Below, in pieces: positions 10,515 through 19,619 of a DNA stretch of 60,000 nt. The notes below the pieces were generated by a model that did not search any database, was not told where the DNA came from, and saw nothing but the letters and a program-made list of their open reading frames with translations. The position numbers and the translations under genes are program-made. Positions within the stretch are counted from its first letter, which is position 1; the number at the start of each line of letters is the position of its first letter. The stretch comes from Nematostella vectensis (lineage: Eukaryota > Cnidaria > Anthozoa > Actiniaria > Edwardsiidae): contig NC_064034.1 in the NCBI RefSeq assembly GCF_932526225.1, positions 17,188,887-17,248,886 on the forward strand, read 5' to 3'.

Positions 10515-10796
10515 CTAAATTTCTTCCACATCAAGCTCAAAAGTCTTTTTTTCTTCCGTCATGTAAACCAATCCAGCAAACCAAAACACCAGGATTCCAA
10601 GAAAAACAAAGATACCCCCAAACACAATAAATGTTTTTGCAAGTTCCCTGTCCACATTGACGCAAGCTTTACCAGTCTTGTGGGTCTCCCTGCCCACTTG
10701 GTGAATGCATTGTACGCCGAATGCCAAGTAGACCGAACCAGAGCAAAAAAACAGTGCGAAACAAATAGCTAACCCACAATAGGCAAGATTTAACAT
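10515..10796 (-). CDS. Small two-pass membrane protein, unrecognised
   Basis: Intact 93-codon frame, ATG at 10796, TAG at 10515. Two hydrophobic helices are evident: about residues 4-29 (CGLAICFALFFCSGSVYLAF) and 55-79 (FIVFGGIFVFLGILVFWFAG). They are separated by a polar loop with Cys (QCIHQVGRETHKTGKACVN). The acidic tail ends ELDVEEI. The bimodal hydrophobicity and clean start suggest a real gene or a single coding exon. No family is recognised, and a spliced 5' untranslated exon could lie at higher coordinates. It is tail-to-tail with the lipase gene. Confidence 0.6.
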   Translation of the reverse strand: MLNLAYCGLAICFALFFCSGSVYLAFGVQCIHQVGRETHKTGKACVNVDRELAKTFIVFGGIFVFLGILVFWFAGLVYMTEEKKTFELDVEEI

Positions 10797-12109
10797 TGGC
10801 GAGAGCAGCCAACAGTTCCACTTTAAAACATGCTACAAGTTACAAACAACATTAGTTTTTCGTAGAACTTCCCCATGCCTTACGAAGTCACATTAAAAAC
10901 AGTTTTTCGTTTGTCTGCCTCGCTCACAGTTTTCTTTCCCGTGCTCAGCCTTGTCGTCTATGTAAAACAGGATCTTACGTTTTAATATTACCAATAACGC
11001 GTTTTCGTGGGTTTTCCAAAGGAACTGTTGAAGCCTGTGCTGTGAATGGGAATCTAGCCAGCTCAGTGCAGCTGTTGAGATCTAGCTCTTAGCAAGCTGC
11101 CCTTTGTGTGTTGAACTCTATGAATGACACCAACTCCAATCAACACGCGAACATAGACGCTTCAGAAATATACACACTCTTTTTCTGGGTTCATCTCGGA
11201 GATTACCACAAAGCCGAAATAAAGAGAAATAAAACCTTTTCAATAATCTGAGACTATAGTAATCCCTTTTTAATGCACCTTAATAGATTTTAGATGCAAT
11301 ATCCTAAAACAAATATGAGATCTCTTCTTCTAACCGAAAAAGTAAACACAATCAAATTATTTTAACACTATAAAGCAAATACATACCAAAATTGCAGAGA
11401 AAGTAGCAGACTAATGCATTTTTCTTGACTAGGGACAGATATATTTGAGTTTAGAAAACATCAAAACATCACAATCGTTAGCAACAAAGTAAAGCTGTTA
11501 GGTTTGTTGATTGCAAACGACATTTGTTGTTTTTGAAAGGGCGCGTTTCCAAAAGCCGCGACAAACGATTCCGCTCGGAAACGTTTTCGATTGATGCCAT
11601 TTTAAGTCCTAAGCCGACACAAAAATAATTTGGGGCTAAGATTAGGATGAACATTGTTATACCATCTATGTTAGACCTTTATGTAACAGCTTGAAGGTCG
11701 TCTCTCTGCAGGAGAGATGGCGACTTATCGTATCACGCCATTTTCGTTGTTACAGCAGAGCTCAGTTTAAAATTTGAGCGGAAAGTTTTTTATATTTACA
11801 TTGTTAGATATTGTTCATTTTATCTGATACCAAGAGAGCAAAATTTATATATATTGTAGTCATTGGAAGCAACGTTTCCAGTTATCCTCTAAAGTTGTAC
11901 CTGCGGTTAGCATTTGTCTAAATAAACAACAAAACAGGCCCCCCTAGCCTATGGGCCTGAAATAGTACCCTGCTCTGTTTCATGTTATGTAAGTTGGGAG
12001 CCCTGTGTCCCTGCCAGTGCGCGTTTATTGGACCATTTGCTTTCGACGTCATCATGGTGTCTGTTTGTCTTATACGTGAGAACACTAAAGTTCTCACCAG
12101 GACGCAAGC
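10797..12109. other. Intergenic, no gene seen
   Basis: Upstream flank of the small membrane protein. AT-rich, with no ORF of note and no exon with recognisable similarity. Confidence 0.5.
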
Positions 12110-12700
12110 GTAAGCGCAACACAAGTGAGAATCAGTCAAACACAAGCGCAACACAAGTGAGAATCAGTCAAACACAAGCGCAACTCAAGTGAGAATCGGT
12201 CAAACACAAGCACGATACAAGTGAGAATCGGTCAAACACAAGCACGATACAAGTGAGAATCGGTCAAACACAAGCACGATACAAGTGAGAATCGGTCAAA
12301 CACAAGCACGATACAAGTGAGAATCGGTCAAACACAAGCACGATACAAGTGAGAATCGGTCAAACACAAGCGCAACACAAGTGAGAATCAGTCAAACACA
12401 AGCGCAACTCAAGTGAGAATCGGTCAAACACAAGCACGATACAAGTGAGAATCGGTCAAACACAAGCACGATACAAGTGAGAATCGGTCAAACACAAGCA
12501 CGATACAAGTGAGAATCGGTCAAACACAAGCACGATACAAGTGAAAATCGGTCAAACACAAGCACGATACAAGTGAGAATCGGTCAAACACAAGCACGAT
12601 ACAAGTGAGAATCGGTCAAACACAAGCACGATACAAGTGAGAATCGGTCAAACACAAGCACGATACAAGTGAGAATCGGTCAAACACAAGCACAAGCAAA
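12110..12700 (+). repeat. 32-bp minisatellite
   Basis: About 18 direct units built from AAGTGAGAATCGGTCAAACA and CAAGCACGATAC. Variants GCGCAACACAAG and AATCAGTC are at the left end and in the middle. It lies between the small membrane protein and the 3' end of the nicotinic receptor gene; no splice junction resembling the unit was found. Confidence 0.95.
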
Positions 12701-13294
12701 TCAAGCATCAGTTGCGTTCTCTTGCGCATGCGCCAACCTTTAGTGTGTTGTAACTGTTAAATTATATACCGAATCGTTTTTAGGAATGAATAGAGCAGGA
12801 GTATAATAACTTTATATGTAAATGTAATGAATAAAATGTTTACTTTATTGAAGCATTTTTTAATATATACATGGCAAAATTTCTTGATTCTGATTTTGTG
12901 AGAGCAATGCAATTTTCAGGTAAATCAGTGCAGAAGAAAGGTTATTCAGTGCAGTACAACTGAACAAACAATTGAACACAAGAAAACTAAAAATAGAACA
13001 AACGGAAACGCACTCTGAAAAATACTCTGTCTGGTATATTTCAACCGTTTTTCTTCAAACTACGACCATTTTTAACACAAATAATGTGTCTGTTTCTATA
13101 CAATTTTGCCGAGTAAGTACGCAGCTGCTTTGTCTCCTATTATCTTCGTTCTACAAAGGAGTTCTTTTGTCTATTCTTCTCGTTTTTTGTGTCGAGGTGC
13201 GGATATTGTTCATTTGCCCAATCAAATTGCAGCTTGTAAGAGCTGCGTACTGACCCATTTTGCCATGTATATTGTAAAAAGGGTTATCAAACGA

Positions 13295-13300
13295 TTTATT
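13295..13300 (-). terminator. Possible polyadenylation signal of the nicotinic receptor gene
   Basis: AATAAA on the minus strand, about 250 bp downstream of the receptor stop codon. It is the nearest canonical hexamer noticed. Confidence 0.35.
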
Positions 13301-13330
13301 GTGCAATTTGAAAATAATTTGCGTCAATGG

Positions 13331-13440
13331 TACCCTGGTTCCACAGCCTCGAACGTCTCTCTATTTAGTGGCCAGCGAACTTCGTCTCAAGCACGCTGGC
13401 CACTAAATAGAGAGACTTTCGTGGCTCTTAAACCAGGGTA
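13331..13440. mobile_element. Foldback MITE-like hairpin
   Basis: 110-bp inverted repeat with outer arms TACCCTGGTT / AACCAGGGTA and inner arms GTCTCTCTATTTAGTGGCC / GGCCACTAAATAGAGAGAC around a 16-base loop. No coding capacity. Confidence 0.85.
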
Positions 13441-13549
13441 GGGTAATGATTACATCAAGCTAAAATTGCACGAGCCCAAATTGAACTCGAAAATGTGTGA
13501 TCACCTATATAAATAGGACAGATTTCTCTGCAGTAAGCATCGATTGCCC

Positions 13550-13921
13550 TTAATATATATCTGCAGGCGGAGCTTTCTGCAAAAAGACACCAAGAGGAGT
13601 AATGATGAACATGATGAGAAACAAAAAGAAAAACACGACATCAAGCCTCTTTCCAATCAATAACCACTCGTGAGACCGTTGCTCCTCTAATTTTTCTTGG
13701 TCGGTGGGCTCTTCGCCGCCTTTCGGAGGCGACTCGTAATCAGTCAATTCCGTTTCGGGAGTGACTTGACCGGACCTCGGATTCTCTTTCGCCTTTCGGG
13801 GCTTGTTATTGTTGTTCTTGCCGCAAGAAAAGGAGGCGAATTTGACCAAAATCTTGGGGGGCTCAGAGCGTGAATAATGACACCTTAAAACAACAGCAGT
13901 CGCCACAATAGCTGCACCAAC
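13550..13921 (-). CDS. Receptor last exon (end of M3, M3-M4 loop, M4)
   Basis: Acceptor TTCATCTAG at 13922. It starts VGAAIVATAVVLRCHYS (end of M3), has a charged loop (KPRKAKENPR, EEPTDQEKLEE), the pre-M4 EWLLIGKRLD and M4 FFFLFLIMFIITPLGVF, ending KAPPADIY and TAA. Confidence 0.93.
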   Translation of the reverse strand, partial: VGAAIVATAVVLRCHYSRSEPPKILVKFASFSCGKNNNNKPRKAKENPRSGQVTPETELTDYESPPKGGEEPTDQEKLEEQRSHEWLLIGKRLDVVFFFLFLIMFIITPLGVFLQKAPPADIY

Positions 13922-16900
13922 CTAGATGAATAAACAAATAAATACATAAATATAGTACTAACAGAGCCGTAGCAGGCCGCGTAAGATTGGGTCATTTCCT
14001 TATAATTTTTGAAAATATTAAAGGGGGGCACATGCCCCCAGTGCCCCACCCCCTGCTACGAACCTGACTAATGTTTCCTTGCTCTTATCGCTTCAAAGTT
14101 GAAATCATCCTCATAATCATTTCAAGAATTACCCATCAAAAGACTTAAGGAACACAAACTACTAGTAAGCCCAAGATTCAGGACCGGGTTAGAAACATAC
14201 TCGCCATGTATCTGCCGGGAATCGAACCCGTTTCGAGAGGCTCTGTAGTGAATATCCCTACCTGACCAGTACCGTAGCAGACCTCCAAATATTGGGGGGG
14301 GCACAATACAGAAACATTTAGAAAATATTTAGGGGCACGGCCACGCCCCTACTGATCATTTCCTTATAATCTTTGAAAATATTGGGGGGGGGGGGCACGT
14401 GCCCCCAGTGCCACACCCCCTGCTATGGGAATGCTGACACATTGTCGCCATGTAATAGATCTCTAGTAACATATCCCTAGTAACACACTGCAGTGATTCT
14501 CCCTACCTGACACATTGTCGCCATGTAATAGATCCCTAGTAACAAACCCCTAGTAACACACTGCAGTGATTCTCCTAACACACTGCAGTGATTCTCCCTA
14601 CCTGACACATTGTCGACATGTAATAGATCCCTAGTAACAAACCCCTAGTAACACACTGCAGTTATTCTCCTAACACACTGCAGTGATTCTCCCTACCTGA
14701 CACATTGTCGCCATGTAATAGATCCCTAGTAACGGAATAGTGTTGGAGTTCTCCGGCAGAGACTGGGCGACCACGAAGAGGTAGACGCTCATAGCGAGGA
14801 GAATGGTGATACAGAGACCGATGCGCTCGCCGCATTCCACGGGGACGTAGAAACAGACGAGAGTGAGGGCGGCAATGATGACGCATGGTAGTACCACGTA
14901 GATTACGTGGTACAGTGGGAGGCGCTCCAACGCGAAGGAGAAGACGATGTCGGAGAAGGGGTGAGCGCAGCAAGTGTAGTTTGTGTCGCGCTGGCGTAGG
15001 GAGATATTCTCAACTTTCCAGTCCCCATTCACAGTGAAGTGATCTGCGGATATCATCAGTGGTGGTGTTGATGATGATTATGATAATCATAGTGGCGGTG
15101 AAAATGATATTTCTATACGGATGATGATGATGATTATGATGATGATGATGATGATGATAAGGATGGTGTTTGTGCTATCTTACTAACCAGCATTAGAGTG
15201 TAACTGAGCCATAAGCTCCAGGCGAAGAAGACGGGTGTCGTACGTCCATGAACCAAACACCATAGAGCATACCTGCAAGATAAAACTCGATAAAACAGCA
15301 GACATTCCCCCCATTTAGTTACAAACGGTTACAATCGGCACACCACGCCACTACTAATAATCACACCGGGGGGGGGGACTTCGATAAAAACAGACGGGGG
15401 TGATTGTCGGCAAATTCGATTTTCACCCTAAGGGAGGGCACTTTGGGCATGGTCAATAGAAATTCTTAACCATAAGAGATAGTGAATTGGGTGTGGTGGA
15501 AGGAATTTTTAACCTTAAGAGATGGCAGAATCGGAACAAAAAAACGTTAAACACCCCTTAGATATGACAGTTGATCGAATTTTATACCCTAAGAGATGAC
15601 AAAATCGGAAAAATCCTTCAACACCCCCTAAGGGATGGCAGGTTGTCGAAATTTTATACCCTAAAAGATTGTACGATCATCCCTGTCTACTTTTCTGAAG
15701 AGTACTCCTGGGCAATCACAAAAAAAGCCAAAACCTACGAACGCTATTTTGCAGGATAGAACCACTACCACAAAATACTACTAGGTTAGGAAGGAAATAT
15801 GAGGTTTCACACAACATAAGTAATAATAAACATAATTGCTTAATGGTAGCGCGTTCGAAATGCAGATATGTTGATATTCAATATGTGATTCTTGAAAGAA
15901 AATCATGGCAAAAGAAGGAAACTAGAAAAATTCGAATTGAGACTTTCAAAATATCAGTATATTTTTTCAAAAAGATGATGTATTTTTGGCAAATTAATCT
16001 GTAGAAGGTGGGTTAAGCCGCAAAATGTAATAACTAACGCAAAATGTAATCTTAACGCGAAATGTAATGCATTTTACAGTAAACGCAAAATGTAATAAAA
16101 CATTCAACGCGAAATGTAATAACTCTATCTATTGACTAATTGTCAAACATTCTACTGATATAAGGGAAAAGATAAAATGTTAGCACGTAGACCCAAGCGG
16201 AAGGTATGGTGTGACATTATTCCCGATTTAGTTTGAGAAGTGACAAATTCCAGGGTTCATATAAATTCGGAACAGGCCTATTGTAGTCTTGATACGAAGG
16301 GAATTTTAAAAAATATGGGAAAGCATTAAATAAAGCATGATGATTTTACCACTGCGTTAAAATGGTTTTGCAGTCATATTGCGCGTCGTGTCTAGAAATT
16401 ACCTAATTTAATGATAGCGGCCTAGTCTGCAGTTGGCATTTGCTCTCTCTTTGCATTTTTTACTACTAGTATACATTCAAAACCGCACAGTATCGCAGCT
16501 TTATAGACCATGATTTAGGGAGGATTCGCCATCTCAGGTTGCTGACAGAACCACTGCCAAGTGTTTGAAGAGAGCGAGACCAACCGTCGATTCGAGATGG
16601 ACTATTACAACTGTTGGTCATACATGCTAGCGTCTATTTTTTTAGTTAGAGCTTTTAGTTATAGTTTATGGGTTTAAAGTCATTATTTGATGTTATTACA
16701 TTTTGCGTTATTACATTAGGCGTTAAATATTTTATTATATTTCGCGTTCAATATTTTATTAAATTTCGCGTTAATTACTACATTTTGCAGCGTAACAGGT
16801 GGATCATTTCTGGAACGGCATAGTTTTAAGCCCGAATAGGTTTGATAAAGATTCCTTTCTCATAAAGACGCACCTGAGTATCAAAGGGAAAGAACGTGAC

Positions 16901-19058
16901 GTCAAGCACACATGAGCTCTTGAAAGTTGCGGGAGACATCCAAGTGCACAAACCGTCACTCTCCACCACTACGTCCGTCTTGAACTTCTCTACGGAGCCA
17001 GAGAGTACCACGCCTTCCCCACTGTTATTCAACGAGAAGTTTGTTTTGTTTGTGTGTTTTTTAGGGGGGTGGACATGGGCGGTTCTACGGGTGGGCCAAG
17101 CGGACCCTCCTTCCCTCTTTTTCAGATATTTGGCTAAGAAATGAAGAACAATGAACAATGAATCCGGGCCCCGGTTTCTTGAAACCCTTGCTTCGGCCCC
17201 TCTTTTTTGGAGCTCCTGGATGATCCGCCAATGGTGGAGGTACTCCCAAGATTTTTGCACAAAGATGCTCGTAAAATAAATCCAGGAATCAGCCCAAAGA
17301 TAATTAGATGTGTGTGTCGTAATATTACGTACCCAAGAAGATATAATTTAGTACAATGAGATTGTGTTAGAAAATGTTATCAGCAATCGTAATCGTAAAT
17401 GAGTGAAAAATTGACCAACAAATGGTAAAATAGCGCCCAATATCAACGAGCTGCGATGAAAACCCTAGATACAACGCGAACGTCTCGCCGTGACCATCAT
17501 CTTTTGGGAAGGTGTGATGTTTTTCTTCGCGTTCATTTCAAAAGCCGATTAAAACCGTGTTATTTAACATTCAAGAATTTAATATGTCTTTGTATAATAT
17601 AACTGACTTATATGATATGCTTGTGTATAAAAACCAACTAAACTAAACTTAGCTAGTTCAGCTGGTGTCGGATACCACATTAATCGCCTACAAGACAATC
17701 AATCTTCAGAGGAGAGGGATGGAGGCAAGTGCGAGTGCCCAGAAAACAGCAAAGTTAGATTACCAGAATAAAGTAGAAAAGTATTTCGTTTATGGGAAAC
17801 ACCCTGATTGGTGCATATTTAATTCATAATTCCGCCAACAAAAAATAATTACCCCCCCCCTCCTCCGTTGTCACTAAGCCCCCTTCCCTCCCCACTCCCC
17901 CCTCACACACATTGAACGAAAATGTAGACCCGCCCTTGGCTACAAAGAATAATGTACACACCTGTTATACAGAACCGTGTCTGGTACCCAGACATCCAGG
18001 GGTGACACATGAATAGAGTGCACGCCCCCATACTCACTCACATTCCATGTGAGGAATGGGTTCACCCATTTCTGTAGAAACAAAGATATCCACGACCTCT
18101 GTACATTCTAGATTTTATCATCGTAGACAAAACACACCACGTGATTTATTTTGAATAATATCCCCCCCTTTTCCCAATCTTGTTCACTGCCTATACTGTA
18201 ATTCCCAGGCGCCCGTTTCTCGAAACACCCGAGAATTCTCGGGCCCGACATGACGGAAAAACCCTGAACATGCGCACTTCGAAGAGATAGAAAAAGAAGA
18301 TACAATATCTTACAATGGCCATTTCGGGTAACTTTTTGGCTTTAGCAAAACATCGAAAATAGCCCTATTGGGCGTAATCATTTGGAATACGAACCAAGGG
18401 GAAGTTTAAACTGTTTTTAAAAAATGAAAGCGGTTCTCCAGAAGGAAAACATGCGAAATTTTGAGAAAAAATGCAAAATAAAGTTTTCGGGCCCGAGAAT
18501 TCTCGGGTGCTCCGAGAAATGGGCGCCAGATATAATATTTCGAGGCATCATCTCAGCATTGCAGAAGGATGGAGGAGATTTATAAATTGTCTAAAATTGA
18601 TAAATGTTTTCAGGCTAACCGCATGCGTACCTGAGTTATCCATACGTCCGTCTGAAGGATCTGGCTTTTTGTATTCTAAAATAAGAAAGCTACATTGATT
18701 AAAAGATTGGACTAACGAGTAGTCTGTTCCTCTGGCTGCTTTTTTGTTGATTTTTATTAATGTGCTCTACTTAGGTATGATGGTATGTTGTTAAAACAGC
18801 GCGGTCTGGCAGTTTTGAACATTAGGCCTTTGTCGAAGGATCTAGATCTAGATCTACGAGTTTACTACCCCCCTTTATCGCACACGCTATCTTGTACCCT
18901 ACTCACCAGATCTACCAGTTTGCTGAGCTGCATGTTGAAGGAGACGTTCAGAGGCAGGCTTGGGTGAAGAACCGGCCTCATCTGTTTATCGTAGTGAGCA
19001 GAATGGAAGAGCGTGTCACGCAACGCCTTCTCGTGACTCCCGTTCATCGTCAGTCGCC
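13550..19058 (-). CDS. Nicotinic acetylcholine receptor subunit, alpha-type, seven exons
   Basis: Spliced minus-strand exons 18907-19058, 18631-18675, 17962-18071, 16874-17021, 15188-15272, 14697-15043 and 13550-13921; about 419 codons with consistent phases. It is a Cys-loop ligand-gated channel subunit. The Cys-loop C-VLDVTFFPFDTQV-C has 13 intervening residues. Loop A is WVPDTVLYN, loop B is GSWTYD, and a vicinal Cys pair in YTCCAHPF marks an alpha-type ligand-binding face. M2 reads GERIGLCITILLAMSVYLFV with Glu at -1' and Leu at 9', as in cation-selective channels. The M3-M4 loop is short (about 65 residues). The signal-peptide exon is not identified upstream. Confidence 0.95.
13967..14061 (+). 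mobile_element. CCGTAGCAGG-family MITE fragment
   Basis: Starts GCCGTAGCAGG and ends CACCCCCTGCTACG, with the internal landmarks TTTCCTTATAATTTTTGAAA and GGGGGGCACATGCCCCC shared with copies at 14271, 23608 and 25577. It is shortened relative to them. Confidence 0.75.
14203..14276 (-). repeat. tRNA-derived SINE-like remnant
   Basis: The minus strand has a perfect pol III B-box, GGTTCGATTCC, within a self-pairing CGGGTTCGATTCCCG T-arm, preceded by a box-A-like TGGTCAGGTAGGG. A full cloverleaf could not be drawn, so a tRNA-derived repeat is more likely than a working tRNA. Confidence 0.4.
14271..14428 (+). mobile_element. CCGTAGCAGG-family MITE
   Basis: Terminal ACCGTAGCAG and CCTGCTATGG, with the family's CACGCCCCTACTGATCATT and GGGGGCACGTGCCCCC landmarks. 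It lies in the last intron of the receptor gene, next to the donor duplications. Confidence 0.8.
14430..14743 (-). repeat. Tandem copies of a receptor exon end and donor
   Basis: The last ~45 bases of the exon ending at 14697, with donor CAG|GTAGGG, are repeated downstream on the minus strand at 14602 and 14507. A third copy near 14434 has lost the GT. Each copy reads ATTACATGGCGACAATGTG then TCAG. Spacers share CACTGCAGTGATTCTC. Confidence 0.9.
14697..15043 (-). CDS. Receptor exon (loop C, M1, M2, start of M3)
   Basis: Acceptor ATATCCGCAG, donor TGTCAG|GTAGGG. It encodes HFTVNGDWKVE, NYTCCAHPFSDIVF, M1 VIYVVLPCVIIAALTLVCFY, M2 and the start of M3 (PLLGIYYMATMCQ). Confidence 0.95.
15110..15165 (+). 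repeat. GAT trinucleotide microsatellite
   Basis: GATGATGAT tract in a receptor intron. Confidence 0.9.
15188..15272 (-). CDS. Receptor exon (loop B)
   Basis: Acceptor ATCTTGCAG, donor ATGCTG|GTTAGT, exit phase 1. It encodes VCSMVFGSWTYDTRLLRLEL; the first Cys closes the Cys-loop and the Trp is the loop B aromatic. Confidence 0.95.
15400..15690. repeat. Decayed ~60-bp tandem repeat
   Basis: Repeated phrases AATTTTATACCCTAAGAGAT and CAACACCCCCTAAGGGATGG in the receptor intron. The short plus-strand ORF at 15571 is not credible. Confidence 0.7.
16010..16800. mobile_element. Element with multiple CGCAAAATGTAAT subterminal motifs
   Basis: The left end carries about five CGCAAAATGTAAT/CGCGAAATGTAAT motifs (16020-16135). 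The right end carries four inverted versions (ATTACATTTTGCGTT and variants, 16690-16790). The middle is AT-rich with no transposase. It lies wholly inside a receptor intron; related motifs occur at 57602-57727. Confidence 0.65.
16874..17021 (-). CDS. Receptor exon (Cys-loop)
   Basis: Acceptor TTGAATAACAG, donor ACTCAG|GTGCGT. It encodes GEGVVLSGSVEKFKT, GLCTWMSPATFKSSC and VLDVTFFPFDTQ. The frame joins LYNS from the preceding exon. Confidence 0.93.
17022..17961. other. Receptor intron
   Basis: No exon seen. It contains a GGGCCCCGGTTTCTTGAAACCC fragment resembling the 18206 MITE end and a C-rich tract near 17853-17910. Confidence 0.5.
17962..18071 (-). CDS. Receptor exon (loop A)
   Basis: Acceptor GTTTCTACAG, donor AACAG|GTGTGT, exit phase 2. 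It encodes KWVNPFLTWNVSEYGG and SPLDVWVPDTVLYN. Confidence 0.95.
18206..18529. mobile_element. MITE with ~44-bp inverted ends
   Basis: Ends pair as AGGCGCCCGTTTCTCG...CCCGAGAATTCTCGGGCCCGA against the complement at 18487-18529. The ends contain their own CCCGAGAATTCTCGGG palindrome. 324 bp long and non-coding; it lies in a receptor intron. Confidence 0.85.
18631..18675 (-). CDS. Receptor 45-nt exon (loop D)
   Basis: Acceptor TTATTTTAG, donor ACTCAG|GTACGC. It encodes NTKSQILQTDVWITQ with the loop D Trp. Vertebrate nicotinic receptor genes have a 45-base exon at this point, which supports the model. Confidence 0.93.
18907..19058 (-). CDS. Receptor N-terminal domain exon
   Basis: Acceptor CTGTTGCCAG, donor GATCTG|GTGAGT. 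It encodes GSHEKALRDTLFHSAHYDKQ then MRPVLHPSLPLNV and QLSKLVDL, the start of the mature ligand-binding domain. Phase 1 entry requires a preceding signal-peptide exon, which was not found. Confidence 0.92.
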
Positions 19059-19390
19059 CTGGCAACAGGGAAACGCACGATTAAAGCTATTTGTACAGTC
19101 ATGCCTTATCACGTTACGTCATCACCTGCTATGATATCGTGTTTTTGTTGTTGCTTACTACAGTTGTTTTGTTATTGTTTCTGTGGTTGTTTGTGTTATT
19201 GTTTATTGTTGTGTGAGGAAGTGAGGAAGGGCTTGTTCCCATCTCCCCCCCCCCCCCCTCCCTTCGGGCCAAAATTTGAAAGGAATGAGAGCTTAAATTC
19301 ACAAATTGCCCACTTGACATATGTTATCTATATGGTTCGCTGTGTTGTAATCAATATTCGATGATAAGTGCTGTCATTTTTTTTTTTTTT

Positions 19391-19619
19391 AATTAAAGTC
19401 GCATTATCACCAGTTTACTTCCGGAGGGCCGATGGAAACCTCAAACGACAAGACCTAAAGAATGTATTTAAAAAACCCAGCCGCTCTAAATTATCAGTCA
19501 CATCCTAAAAGAAACCTCCAGCAGACACACTGTTTTCACAATTTTGAAATATTTTTCGTGTTTCGGAGATTGTTACGTAATCGACCGAAAGTAAACTGGC
19601 TCTCATTGCCGCTTTAATT
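19391..19619. mobile_element. MITE with AATTAAAG ends
   Basis: Inverted ends AATTAAAGTCGCATTATCAC then CAGTTTACTT against AAGTAAACTG then GCCGCTTTAATT. 229 bp, non-coding, upstream of the receptor N-terminal exon. Confidence 0.75.
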
